Below the pieces are notes generated by a model. It saw nothing but the letters and a program-made list of their open reading frames with translations. It was not told where the DNA came from and did no database searches. From contig NZ_LWHG01000030.1 in NCBI RefSeq assembly GCF_001625445.1, forward strand, positions 175,663 to 239,662: a DNA stretch of 64,000 nt, given 5' to 3'. This document shows positions 43,178-51,375 of this stretch, one piece after another (within the stretch, counting starts at the first letter, position 1; each line of letters starts with the position of its first letter). The DNA is from Haladaptatus sp. R4 (GTDB lineage Archaea > Halobacteriota > Halobacteria > Halobacteriales > Haladaptataceae). The position numbers were made by a program, and so were the translations under genes.

Positions 43178-43932
43178 TCACTTCTCACCTCCTTCGACGT
43201 CCATCGCATCGTGGGGGTCGTATGCTGTCTCAAAAAAGGCGATCTCTAACGATACCGTTCGCCGGAAGAGTCGTTCGATCTGTCGCCGACGACGGGGTGA
43301 GGCGGCCTCGCCTTCTTGATTGAGTTCGTCGCGGAGCCACGACACGAAGCTCTCGAACCCCTCTCGTTGGCATGGAGGTCGATCCACTCCGCAAGGTAAA
43401 ATCTTGAGGGCGATTCGCCTTCAACGGTATTGGCCCATTCCAAGTAGATCCACTCTGCGGGAAGGAGAACCGCGAGCGTCTCGGCATACCCGCCTTCCCT
43501 TGCGGCTCGCTCTAAGAGATCCTCGAACGCCTGAGTTTCGGGGGTTAATTCGGGATCAGTGTACTCAGCTTCTGGAACGTCGAGTGCCTCGAAGGAGCGC
43601 TCGAAGTAGTCGTTCTCGTCGGCGGTCAGTATCTCGAGAAAATCGACGAGTTGTGACTTCGATTCCATAGTCGGTGCGTCTCCAACGGTGTGTCCAAAGA
43701 CCCCGACGAGCGTTCCGACGAAGGCGTAGTCCTATACTAGATACAGCTGGAAGACCTCATCGTCGAGGTCGTCGGTTCCGAGTTCGCGTGTGAACTGATG
43801 GGACGTCGCTTCCGACCATTCCGGTTGCGCACGTTCGCGAAGCCAGTCGGTGAATCCGGCCGTCTCATATACCTCCGCGTACTTCTCGAAGGTCTCGGGA
43901 ACGCTGGCAACGTTGGTATCACGGCCAGTCAT
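43178..43932 (-). pseudogene. TenA-like protein 2, nonsense and frameshift
   Basis: Ancestral TenA-fold protein of about 235 residues. From the ATG at 43932 it reads NVASVPETFEKYAEVYETAG, WSEATSHQFTRELGTDDLDD, then a TAG at 43732-43734 (QLYLV-stop-DYAFVGT; Gln CAG to TAG). It resumes DYAFVGTLVGVFGHTVGDAP, LLERAAREGGYAETLAVLLP with AEWIYLEW, where the TenA catalytic Cys position is Ala/Glu, and a frameshift in a G-run near 43366 before GFESFVSWLRDELNQEGEAA. Two independent lesions make an error unlikely. It lies between TenA 1 and the symporter, overlapping both. Confidence 0.8.
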
Positions 43933-44594
43933 ACCGACCATTCCTCCTGTCGCCAAGCGGCGTCCCAGAAGCGGTACTCGTAGCGAGCGGACGTTCGAAA
44001 CAGGTTCCGAAAGCGCTCACACTCGACCTCGTTTTTATTCCTGGCCACATCGTCCATCAACTCCTTACACCACGTCGTGAGTTCCGTGAATTCATCGCCT
44101 GCGTATATCTCAATCCACGAAGCATACCGATCATCGTCCGGCAATCCTTTCTTTGCGAGTCGCTTTCCTGTCTCGTTGAAGCCCCACATACAGGGCAAGA
44201 GTGCAGCCACGAGATCACCGAACGTCCCCGTTGTCGCGATACGCACGAGGAAGTCGGTGTACGCCCTCGTAGTGGGTGATGGATCCGTAGTCTCCAGATC
44301 GCTCTCCGTGATATCGAACTCGGCCGCGTACTCGCGATGTAGATCCATCTCAGTGTTAATTGTCGAATCGAGGAGTTTGGCGAATGTACCCATCCATTCG
44401 AGATCAGGTGCCTTCGTCGCACCGTGGGCGAACACTCGTGCGTAGTCAATCAAGTAGATGTAATCTTGCCTGACCCAATACCTAAATGGCTCTTCATCAA
44501 GGGTTCCTGCCCCTAACTCCTCAACTATCGGATGCGCTACGATAGCATCCCAGATCGGTTCGGCCACTGTTTCGAGATCGCTGCTGAAGCTCAT
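43929..44594 (-). CDS. tenA: Thiaminase II-type aminopyrimidine hydrolase (TenA)
   Basis: 221 residues from the ATG at 44594. TenA fold: DLETVAEPIWDAIVAHPIVE, DEEPFRYWVRQDYIYLIDYA, RVFAHGATKAPDLEWMGTFA, TNTEMDLHREYAAEF and TGTFGDLVAALLPCMWGFNE, with the active-site Cys at the LPC motif (TenA_C subtype). It hydrolyses aminopyrimidines from degraded thiamine to give HMP for reuse. First gene of the operon tenA - tenA2 (broken) - SSF (broken) - 41-residue protein - NRAMP-like - P-loop. The extra open frame upstream of 44594 is antisense to a SWIM remnant and not part of it. Confidence 0.95.
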   Translation of the reverse strand: MSFSSDLETVAEPIWDAIVAHPIVEELGAGTLDEEPFRYWVRQDYIYLIDYARVFAHGATKAPDLEWMGTFAKLLDSTINTEMDLHREYAAEFDITESDLETTDPSPTTRAYTDFLVRIATTGTFGDLVAALLPCMWGFNETGKRLAKKGLPDDDRYASWIEIYAGDEFTELTTWCKELMDDVARNKNEVECERFRNLFRTSARYEYRFWDAAWRQEEWSV

Positions 44595-44679
44595 ACCTAA
44601 ATATGAGTGTTCCTCTCCAATATCATTTAGTAATATAATTGAGTGATTCGACGAGATCTCTTGATTTTTGAGACGTGCA

Positions 44680-45012
44680 TCGGTTGAATAGTTTGCCTTC
44701 GACGTCGGTGCCCCCGGACTCGTAGAAGTTACCAACGAGAGCCACGAGAACCCCGCAGCCCACCAGTACACAGTTGCTATCGACGACGTGACTGAAGAAC
44801 TGATGGCCTGCACGTGCCCGCACCACGTTCACCGGAACACCTGCTGCAAACACATGGCCGCCGTCGAACACGCAACTGACGATGGAACGCTCGAGGCCTT
44901 TCCCTCCGAGGACGACGACGATATCGAACCAGACAACTACGACTGTGACGGCCTCGGGGACTTCTCGTGCTGGCCGTGCGTTCGTGCGGGTCGCAAAGAA
45001 CTGCCGAACTAA
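44680..45012 (+). pseudogene. SWIM zinc-finger protein remnant 4 (best preserved)
   Basis: Nearly complete copy: VE-stop-FAFDVGAPGLVEV, TNESHENPAAHQYTVAIDDV, TEELMACTCPHHVHRNTCCK, HMAAVEHATDDGTLEAFPSE, DYDCDGLGDFSCWPCVRAGR, KELPN. The TAG at 44689-44691 stands where other copies have the Gln of AEQFAFDV (CAG to TAG) and the first 20 residues are lost. The CxC...CxH SWIM motif and the C-terminal CDGLGDFxCWPCV zinc-type motif are intact, so initiation at GTG 44788 could still give a 74-residue protein. Confidence 0.85.
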
Positions 45013-45216
45013 CCACCCCTTCAGCTCTTTTTATCCATGACACGCTAGTGACGTTCTCGGATATCACCGACCAGCAAACGCTCACGGAAAGCACAGATGT
45101 AGCGATCAAACGTGATTAGTCCCCAGTAAAAGAGTGGACTACAGATATATATTCAGAATTCCAACTAAAACGCGCTTTCGAGAGATGCCAAGTACCGTGC
45201 ACGGTCAGTTCCTATC

Positions 45217-46389
45217 ATGTCCACTACCCGGCGAACAATTTTCCTCTACTACCTTTACCAGGCAACTCTCTCAAATGGTTTTTACCTTCCTGTCGGTATC
45301 ATCTTTCTCCAACAACAACGTGGATTCGGTCTCGATATAATTGGCTTGACACAGGGGGCATTTGGACTCGCGCTTGTCTTCGCTGAAATCCCCACTGGTT
45401 ATCTTGGTGATCGACTCGGCCGTCGGTCAACTCTCGCACTTTCCAGTGTTATCACCACTCTTGTCATGGCTTTGTACACCGTCATTACCACACCAACTGC
45501 CTATGTTCTTCTCTACATATTGTGGGCGATTGGATGGAGTCTTGAGTCTGGTACCGGATCGGCGTGGCTCTATGAGATCCTCTCTGAACGTCTTGACTCT
45601 GACGAGTTTGCGCGAGTTCGTGGCCGTGGCAGTACTGTCTCACTCCTTGTCTCAGCCATCAGTGCCGTCACTGCTGGCGTCCTAGTTACCGTAGCGTGGC
45701 CGCTACCGTTCGTTGCAGGTGCAACTCTCTCCGCTGCTGGTCTGCCTGTCCTTATGGCTCTTCCCATAGTGACTGTTGACACACGCCGTCTAACGCTTGT
45801 CGATGGTCTGCGGACACTCTTAACTACAGTTACCGCCCCTGGTCTCCGGTGGTTCATTGTCTATTCTGCCATTTTCTATGCACTCTTTGACGTTCTCCGT
45901 GCCTTCGAACAACCTGCTGTGACGGGTGTGGGTGTTCCGGTTGCTGCACTGGGAGTCCTCTATGCAGGCCTCAAACTGGTTTCTGCGTGTTCAGCTGCAG
46001 CGACCGGCTGGCTCGCCGACCGTGTCGGGGTAAGTGACTCGTTCCGTCTCCTCATCCCTGTTGTTGGCATTGCATTTCTTCTGGTTGGTGTTTTACCGGT
46101 CGTTGTCGTTCCGGTCGTTTTCCTTGTGCGGGCAATCCAGAGTATCGTCCAGCCGTTGCGGGCACAATATGTGAACGATCGGGCAGACGATATGGGGCGA
46201 GCCACAGTCCTATCTGGTGTTTCAATGGCTTTGTCGCTCGCCGGTGGTGGCGCGAATCTCGTCGCCGGTCAGTTTGCCGAACGTATTGGCCTCTTTTCAT
46301 TTCTTGCAGTCTCTGGCTGTCTGTCAGTAGCTGCTGCCGGACTGCTCTGGATACGTATGACACCGGTCAGGAACGAATTCGTTCGATAA
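45217..46389 (+). CDS. Major facilitator superfamily transporter
   Basis: 390 residues, 12 helices. Signature motif A GYLGDRLGRRSTLALSSVIT (loop 2-3) and a matching second-half motif TGWLADRVGVSDSFRL; N-terminus MSTTRRTIFLYYLYQATLSN. Such MFS proteins export drugs or sugars. Its 3' end overlaps the convergent regulator gene by 23 bp. No substrate can be inferred, although the convergent gene may regulate it. Confidence 0.9.
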   Translation: MSTTRRTIFLYYLYQATLSNGFYLPVGIIFLQQQRGFGLDIIGLTQGAFGLALVFAEIPTGYLGDRLGRRSTLALSSVITTLVMALYTVITTPTAYVLLYILWAIGWSLESGTGSAWLYEILSERLDSDEFARVRGRGSTVSLLVSAISAVTAGVLVTVAWPLPFVAGATLSAAGLPVLMALPIVTVDTRRLTLVDGLRTLLTTVTAPGLRWFIVYSAIFYALFDVLRAFEQPAVTGVGVPVAALGVLYAGLKLVSACSAAATGWLADRVGVSDSFRLLIPVVGIAFLLVGVLPVVVVPVVFLVRAIQSIVQPLRAQYVNDRADDMGRATVLSGVSMALSLAGGGANLVAGQFAERIGLFSFLAVSGCLSVAAAGLLWIRMTPVRNEFVR

Positions 46390-47236
46390 TCTCTGCAGAG
46401 TTGTCTACTCGTACCAGAAGAGTTTCTCCAGCTAGTTCAATACGAACTGTGAGAATTAGCGGTGCCTCATTCGAAACAACGACTGAACGATCCGTTGCCG
46501 CGAATGGAATCGTCCACACCGGCTGATTAAGGACATCAAGCCCTCGATCGTGACAGAACGAAACGACGCCCTCATCGTATAGAATCAGTTCCCCGGCTGA
46601 GAGGAAAAATTGGTCTCCACAGGATGGACACGAACTGTATATGCTTGCTACCCCCCGGCTATCTGTGTTGAATGGAATCTGTGGAGGTCGGAGTACATTA
46701 ATTGTTGTCCGATCGCCACATGTCCTACAGCTTCGGTTTGCGAATGCAAATTGCATCTGACGACAATATCGTTCGAACTGCGTGACTGGATCTGTCCCTG
46801 TAGGATCAAGGGCTGGTGGAGTACCGATAATCTCGTAAAGGTGGTTACAGTCAGTACATCGAATCCGAGCGACACTATTTTCAAATACTGCCTCCATTGG
46901 TTGACCACAGTAATAACAGCCTGTGTCAAGCGTGTATTTGTAGTCTACATCAGGTCGATCAAGGGTTCCAGATCGGAGTGCATGATAGACGATGCGTCCC
47001 TCCACTCGCATCTGATATCCTCCATCGACCCTATCAACGAAAATCCCTTGAAGACGCTGTAGGTGGTAATTGAATTGGCTGCTTGGTATGTCGACAGCCG
47101 TCCGGTTCATCAGCTCGGTAAACGTGAGTATCGGTTTTGTTCCCTTCTCTACCCTCGCATCGCCTAGTGCCTTAATTATCTTCGCCCGTATCTCATCACT
47201 GATGAGTGCGAAGGGATTCAATTCACTTGATTCCAT
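46367..47236 (-). CDS. ArsR-like regulator with zinc ribbons
   Basis: 289 residues. N-terminal ArsR/winged helix: NPFALISDEIRAKIIKALGD, TFTELMNRTAVDIPSSQFNY, HLQRLQGIFVDRVDGGYQMR. Then several zinc-ribbon segments: CYYCGQPMEA...CTDC, CRTCGDRTTI and SIYSSCPSCGDQFFL. The C-terminal 60 residues form a beta-rich part. Typical haloarchaeal transcriptional regulator (DUF7351-like). Convergent with the MFS gene, whose 3' end it overlaps; control of that exporter is possible. Confidence 0.85.
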   Translation of the reverse strand: MESSELNPFALISDEIRAKIIKALGDARVEKGTKPILTFTELMNRTAVDIPSSQFNYHLQRLQGIFVDRVDGGYQMRVEGRIVYHALRSGTLDRPDVDYKYTLDTGCYYCGQPMEAVFENSVARIRCTDCNHLYEIIGTPPALDPTGTDPVTQFERYCRQMQFAFANRSCRTCGDRTTINVLRPPQIPFNTDSRGVASIYSSCPSCGDQFFLSAGELILYDEGVVSFCHDRGLDVLNQPVWTIPFAATDRSVVVSNEAPLILTVRIELAGETLLVRVDNSAEIIERIRS

Positions 47237-47301
47237 ATACGCATCTAAGGACGCTGGTCTTTCAGTATTTCCATCCGGATTGTTTAAAACAGCATCAGTA
47301 T

Positions 47302-47375
47302 GTGACTGCGACGGCCTCGATGACTTCCCATGCTGGCCGTGCGTGCGAACAGGACGGGAGGAACTGCCGAACTAA
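47302..47375 (+). pseudogene. SWIM zinc-finger protein remnant 5
   Basis: Only the C-terminus of the family: CDCDGLDDFPCWPCVRTGRE, ELPN and the stop. Followed by AACCACTGCTTCAGTTTTT, nearly the same flank as after remnants 4 and 8. Confidence 0.85.
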
Positions 47376-47538
47376 CCACTGCTTCAGTTTTTAATCAACA
47401 CTTTTAAAGAGACACAAATCCACAGTTCCACCGATTACTGATTCTGGCGTCAATCTCCCAGCCCGATGCTTGTTTAGAACGTTTGGTGGATATAACAGGC
47501 AGAGACGTTAACCAAGTCGAACCACTCTGCGCTAGAGT

Positions 47539-48504
47539 ATGTCACACTCTACTCGTCGAATCGAACCCGACGACGAGATGAAAGAGAATATCGAGAAACA
47601 CAACCGTGGCCAAATCTGTTCCGAGTGTCACTCAAATACGTTAATTACGAGCCCCAATGGGAGGGAACTCGTTTGTGAGACCTGTGGATTAGTTGTTGAA
47701 GAACGCAGTATCGACCATGGTCCAGAATGGCGAGCGTTCACCCATCGGGATCGTCAACAGAAAGCTCGAGTTGGCACACCGACGACGCCCACCAAGCACG
47801 ATAGGGGCCTAACGACGACGATAGACTGGAAAGACAAGGATGCATCTGGCCACACGTTATCGGCCGAGAAACGCAAACAGATGCACCGGCTACGGACGTG
47901 GCAAGAGCGTATCCGGGCGAAAAACGCCAACGAGCGTAATCTCCAGTTCGCGCTTGGCGAAATCGATCGAATGGCAAGCGCACTGGGCATCCCGCGTTCG
48001 GTGAGGGAAATTGCCTGCGTACTCTATCGCCACGCACTGAATGACGATCTGATTAAAGGTCGATCAATCGAAGGCGTTACAACCAGTTGTTTGTATGCAG
48101 CGTGTCGGAGTGAAATGATCCCTCGTAGTCTGGAAGAAGTATCGGCCGTGTCGCGTGTGGAACGAACCGAAATCGGCCGGGCATATCGGTATATCGCATG
48201 GGAACTTGGACTCAAAATTGAACCCACTGACCCACATCAGTACATTCCCCGTTTGTGTTCAGAACTCAGCTGTTCTAACGAGATCAAAGAGAAAGCCAAC
48301 GAAATCATAGACGTCGCAATCAATCAAGGATTACTCTCGGGCAGATCACCCGTTGGTGTTGCCGCAGCAGCGATTTATGGTGCCACGCTTCTTTGTAAGG
48401 GAGAAAACACCCAAGCTGAAATTGCCGACGTCGCCAACATTTCTCAAATGACTGTCCGTAAGCGGTATCAAGAGCAGATGAGCGCGCTCAATAGATCGCA
48501 TTAA
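47539..48504 (+). CDS. tfb: Transcription initiation factor IIB (TFB), second copy
   Basis: 321 residues, paralogue of the TFB at 1030-1992, same length and same landmarks: zinc ribbon CSEC ... CETC followed by GLVVEERSIDHGPEWRAFTH, and two cyclin repeats with FALGEIDRMASALGIPRSVR and ENTQAEIADVANISQMTVRK. The first 20 residues are more hydrophilic than in copy 1. Two TFBs in one window are consistent with the expanded TFB/TBP sets used by haloarchaea for gene-set selection. Located between a regulator and small zinc proteins. Confidence 0.96.
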   Translation: MSHSTRRIEPDDEMKENIEKHNRGQICSECHSNTLITSPNGRELVCETCGLVVEERSIDHGPEWRAFTHRDRQQKARVGTPTTPTKHDRGLTTTIDWKDKDASGHTLSAEKRKQMHRLRTWQERIRAKNANERNLQFALGEIDRMASALGIPRSVREIACVLYRHALNDDLIKGRSIEGVTTSCLYAACRSEMIPRSLEEVSAVSRVERTEIGRAYRYIAWELGLKIEPTDPHQYIPRLCSELSCSNEIKEKANEIIDVAINQGLLSGRSPVGVAAAAIYGATLLCKGENTQAEIADVANISQMTVRKRYQEQMSALNRSH

Positions 48505-48730
48505 TTATCGGTACACCCGTAATATTCAAACTTACTTCTAACTGATGATTTAAATCGACACATATACAATCAAGAGGATAAACATTTTTGTGTATTTTTC
48601 ACAAGCAGGGCAGGTTGAGTGTCTCGGGGCGTGAACTGGGTAGTTCACCACATAATGCTGGTTTACATTCACTGACTACGAAGGACAAAGCTATCCCTGT
48701 TGGTGGGAACAGTGGATATGATTTCTCTGG

Positions 48731-48985
48731 TCACAGGAACGCGACATATCTACAATTTCGACAGTAAATCCTGTCACCATCATGGAAGAGGATTCCATCG
48801 GCACACTGTGCACACTTTCCTTCGACAGTCCCGTCGGTAGCGGATTCTGCCTGAGATTTGTATATCACTCGTTCCAACGCGGCGATGCGGCGACGTTGCT
48901 CATTGAGTTGCTTCTGCAGACGTTTTGTGTTGTGTCGCTGATGTGCTAGCGAACCACGTCGCCGTCTCCGCTGGTGATACAGCAT
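48731..48985 (-). CDS. Small coiled-coil zinc-ribbon protein
   Basis: 84 residues. Strongly basic N-terminus (MLYHQRRRRRGSLAHQRHNT), a coiled-coil middle (RLQKQLNEQRRRIAALERVI) and a C-terminal zinc ribbon CAQC ... CRNC (KCAQCADGILFHDGDRIYC). It resembles short haloarchaeal zinc-ribbon proteins of unknown function; nucleic-acid contact is possible. Not in an operon. Confidence 0.65.
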   Translation of the reverse strand: MLYHQRRRRRGSLAHQRHNTKRLQKQLNEQRRRIAALERVIYKSQAESATDGTVEGKCAQCADGILFHDGDRIYCRNCRYVAFL

Positions 48986-49176
48986 GATTAATCATACTGT
49001 ATCTGCTTGCATGGTTGTTGTGCGTGCTCTCGCAAGGACCACTCACCCTCTGAAAAGAGACATGGTATTCGTGGATATTTTCCATAGCTTTCCTTAACGA
49101 GAAACCGACTTACTAACTGAAACGGATGGATGCGCTATTACCGAAGATGACAAGCTAAATGTCCGGCTGACTTCGT

Positions 49177-50382
49177 TTACAGAACAAAGGCAAACGCTCG
49201 ATACAGTATAAATCCAGTGCCTCCTGCACCAAGGAGTGTGAGCAGCCAAATTGCGACTGTATAAATTGTTTTCCGGACGGAGATACTTTCTGTCCCTTCA
49301 GTTAGGCCACTTCCAATGATACTCCAGAGGATAATATTGTTGAACGAGATCGGGTAGCCGAGAATTATCGCGGTTTGAGCGATGATAAACGCCGGAATCA
49401 GCGCTGCAATTGAGCGTAGAACGCCAAGCGACGAGTAATCACGTGCGACTGCTTGGAGAATACGTGGCGACCCCATCCATGCTCCTAGCAGAATCCCAAT
49501 TGCTCCGAACGACAGCAAAATCGTCCCTGAAAGTTGCAGCTGTGATTCGAACAGGGGTTCCAGTGGACCGGTCGCTAAGCCGACTTGACTGCCACCGCTC
49601 GAAAAGGCGACTAAACTCCCGAGAGCAATCAAAAAGAGCCGAACTCCACGGTCGATCGAACGATTGAGTGATCGTCGAAGTAATCCGACTGCGACGAGAC
49701 CCAGAATCAAACTCGTAGATGCCATCACAAGATTGTACTCCCCAATTATCGTCGGGCCAGTCATCATCAACGAGTTAGAAACGTAACTCGCGATGGTTCC
49801 CTGTGTAGTATCAGGGGTAGGAATCAGTGCCGAGGGCATATTCGCGACGATGATACCGACGATCCCACCGAGGATCGGGAGCGTGGTTTGTTCGGAAAGA
49901 CTGGTGCGACGGAGCAAGTGGCCCGTCGTATAAGCGATCGTGATCGACATCACCGGTACTGCTGCCCAGAATGTTGCAATCTCACGATAGGTCCCATATG
50001 CAGGTTCCCCACCAAGTGCCAGTCCCGCGCCAACGATCGACGCTGTGGTTGCAAACGCAGCTGGAATCGGATATCCTGCCCTAACTCCAAGCGCGATATA
50101 GCCAGCTGCTGTCAGTAGACCTGCAATCGCTGCGAGTGGTGTTAATTGAACGCCCGCTATTAGCCCTTCTCCCACCGTTTTCGAAATATTGCCACCTTGT
50201 GTGATCGCTCCTAAAGCAGCAAGTAGTCCTAGAAGAAATGCAGCGCGCATCGTCGATAGGGCATTTGCACCAACCGCTGGTGCAAAGGGGGGTGAATTAC
50301 TACTCGCGCCTAGTGCCCACGCCATCGCTAGACTTGTAGTGATCGCACCAGCCACGACAATGAATGATTTTAGGATAGCCAT
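49177..50382 (-). CDS. pitA: PiT-family inorganic phosphate transporter
   Basis: 401 residues, about ten transmembrane helices. The haloarchaeal/eukaryote-type PiT N-terminus: VVAGAITTSLAMAWALGASS, SPPFAPAVGANALSTMRAAF (Pho4 signature region), AALGAITQGGNISKTVGEGL and the second repeat half with GSQVGLATGPLEPL. Low-affinity phosphate uptake driven by a cation gradient. It is complete, in contrast to the PiT remnant at 2930-3516, which is a different subtype. Monocistronic. Confidence 0.92.
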   Translation of the reverse strand: MAILKSFIVVAGAITTSLAMAWALGASSNSPPFAPAVGANALSTMRAAFLLGLLAALGAITQGGNISKTVGEGLIAGVQLTPLAAIAGLLTAAGYIALGVRAGYPIPAAFATTASIVGAGLALGGEPAYGTYREIATFWAAVPVMSITIAYTTGHLLRRTSLSEQTTLPILGGIVGIIVANMPSALIPTPDTTQGTIASYVSNSLMMTGPTIIGEYNLVMASTSLILGLVAVGLLRRSLNRSIDRGVRLFLIALGSLVAFSSGGSQVGLATGPLEPLFESQLQLSGTILLSFGAIGILLGAWMGSPRILQAVARDYSSLGVLRSIAALIPAFIIAQTAIILGYPISFNNIILWSIIGSGLTEGTESISVRKTIYTVAIWLLTLLGAGGTGFILYRAFAFVL

Positions 50383-50726
50383 CTGCTCTTTGAACTACGT
50401 ACCCTATTCATCGTCAATAGCAATAGCCCCGCTGCTTGAATGAGCGTCCTGAACAATTCATAGGTATTTCCGGATATATACTCTCGTAACATTCGATCAG
50501 AAGTTCGTGTACGATCGTTCACACGGGTAGCAGATTGGCTTATGGAAGTTGCAAGGCTATGTAATCGTTCCGTGCGCCACGACAGATGAGTTCTTCCGGA
50601 TGTTCGGTTGCTTCGAGTAATCTGTCGTTCATACCAGAGAGAGGCGATTACTCCATCAAAATACTGTGGCTTAGAATCCAAAAAGAAACAGATGTAGACG
50701 GGTCGAGTTCTATTTGAGTGAAGCAT
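50383..50726. other. Intergenic stretch
   Basis: No gene can be supported. A minus-strand frame here has basic, shadow-like composition (MLHSNRTRPVYICFFLDSKP) and is not called. Confidence 0.4.
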
Positions 50727-50913
50727 CTATTCCCCTGGAACCCACCAGATAACCTCCTGTGGACTCCATTTCCCTCGTTCTAACGCACCACACTCATGAA
50801 GCTCCTCAAGCCGTTGATGCACTGGCCGCCGTTTCATCTGACCGTATCTGCGATTCACCGAGCAGCCACCGCTGGAAACTCGGACTCACGAACCACTCGA
50901 AGAATATTGTCAT
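50727..50913 (-). pseudogene. Short winged-helix gene remnant B
   Basis: Reads (M)TIFFEWFV / VVRESEFPAVAAR-stop-IADTV in two frames and then KRRPVHQRLEELHECGALER, GKWSPQEVIWWVPGE and stop. Matches remnants A, C and D. The best-preserved C-terminus of the four, and the source for the ending VIWWVP. One in-frame stop and two frameshifts. Confidence 0.75.
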
Positions 50914-51027
50914 TACTCGCTTGTTCCGCAAATCGTCCCTGTTCGTGGCACTCACTCTACCCTGTCTCACCGTATCAGTCTCCTCAAGTAGGTAGCTCCG
51001 CTTAAGACCCTGTAGTATAGGGTTCAA

Positions 51028-51375
51028 AAAGAGGACTCACGTTTCCAAGATTTTCAACTAATTTATACATTGGCGGTGATCTGGATGATTTCTCCCACCC
51101 TATCGAGCAGACCAAAACCCATGTCCGTTCGCATTCGTAGTGATACTATGGAAACCATATTATTCCGAATAGTATTAAAAAATGGTATACCTATATGGTG
51201 TTCTCTGGATTTATACATCCTTCTAAAGCTATTCTCGGTTTCTCTTATCATATTTCAATAATACTCCTTAGAATTCGGAAAGGATATGGGACACTTGTGA
51301 GTAGAAGAATACCGACAATGGTTGTGAGTAGGCAGCTACAAACAAAACTGAGGGACCGCAGAAAACGTGGTACAA
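51028..51375. other. Upstream region of the RND-type gene
   Basis: AT-rich stretch with no gene; it probably carries the promoter for 51376. No clear TATA box close to the ATG was found. Confidence 0.35.

Noticed and set aside
44595..44813. Extended TenA start
   Set aside because: The upstream residues are antisense to SWIM remnant 4; the ATG at 44594 gives the normal TenA N-terminus.
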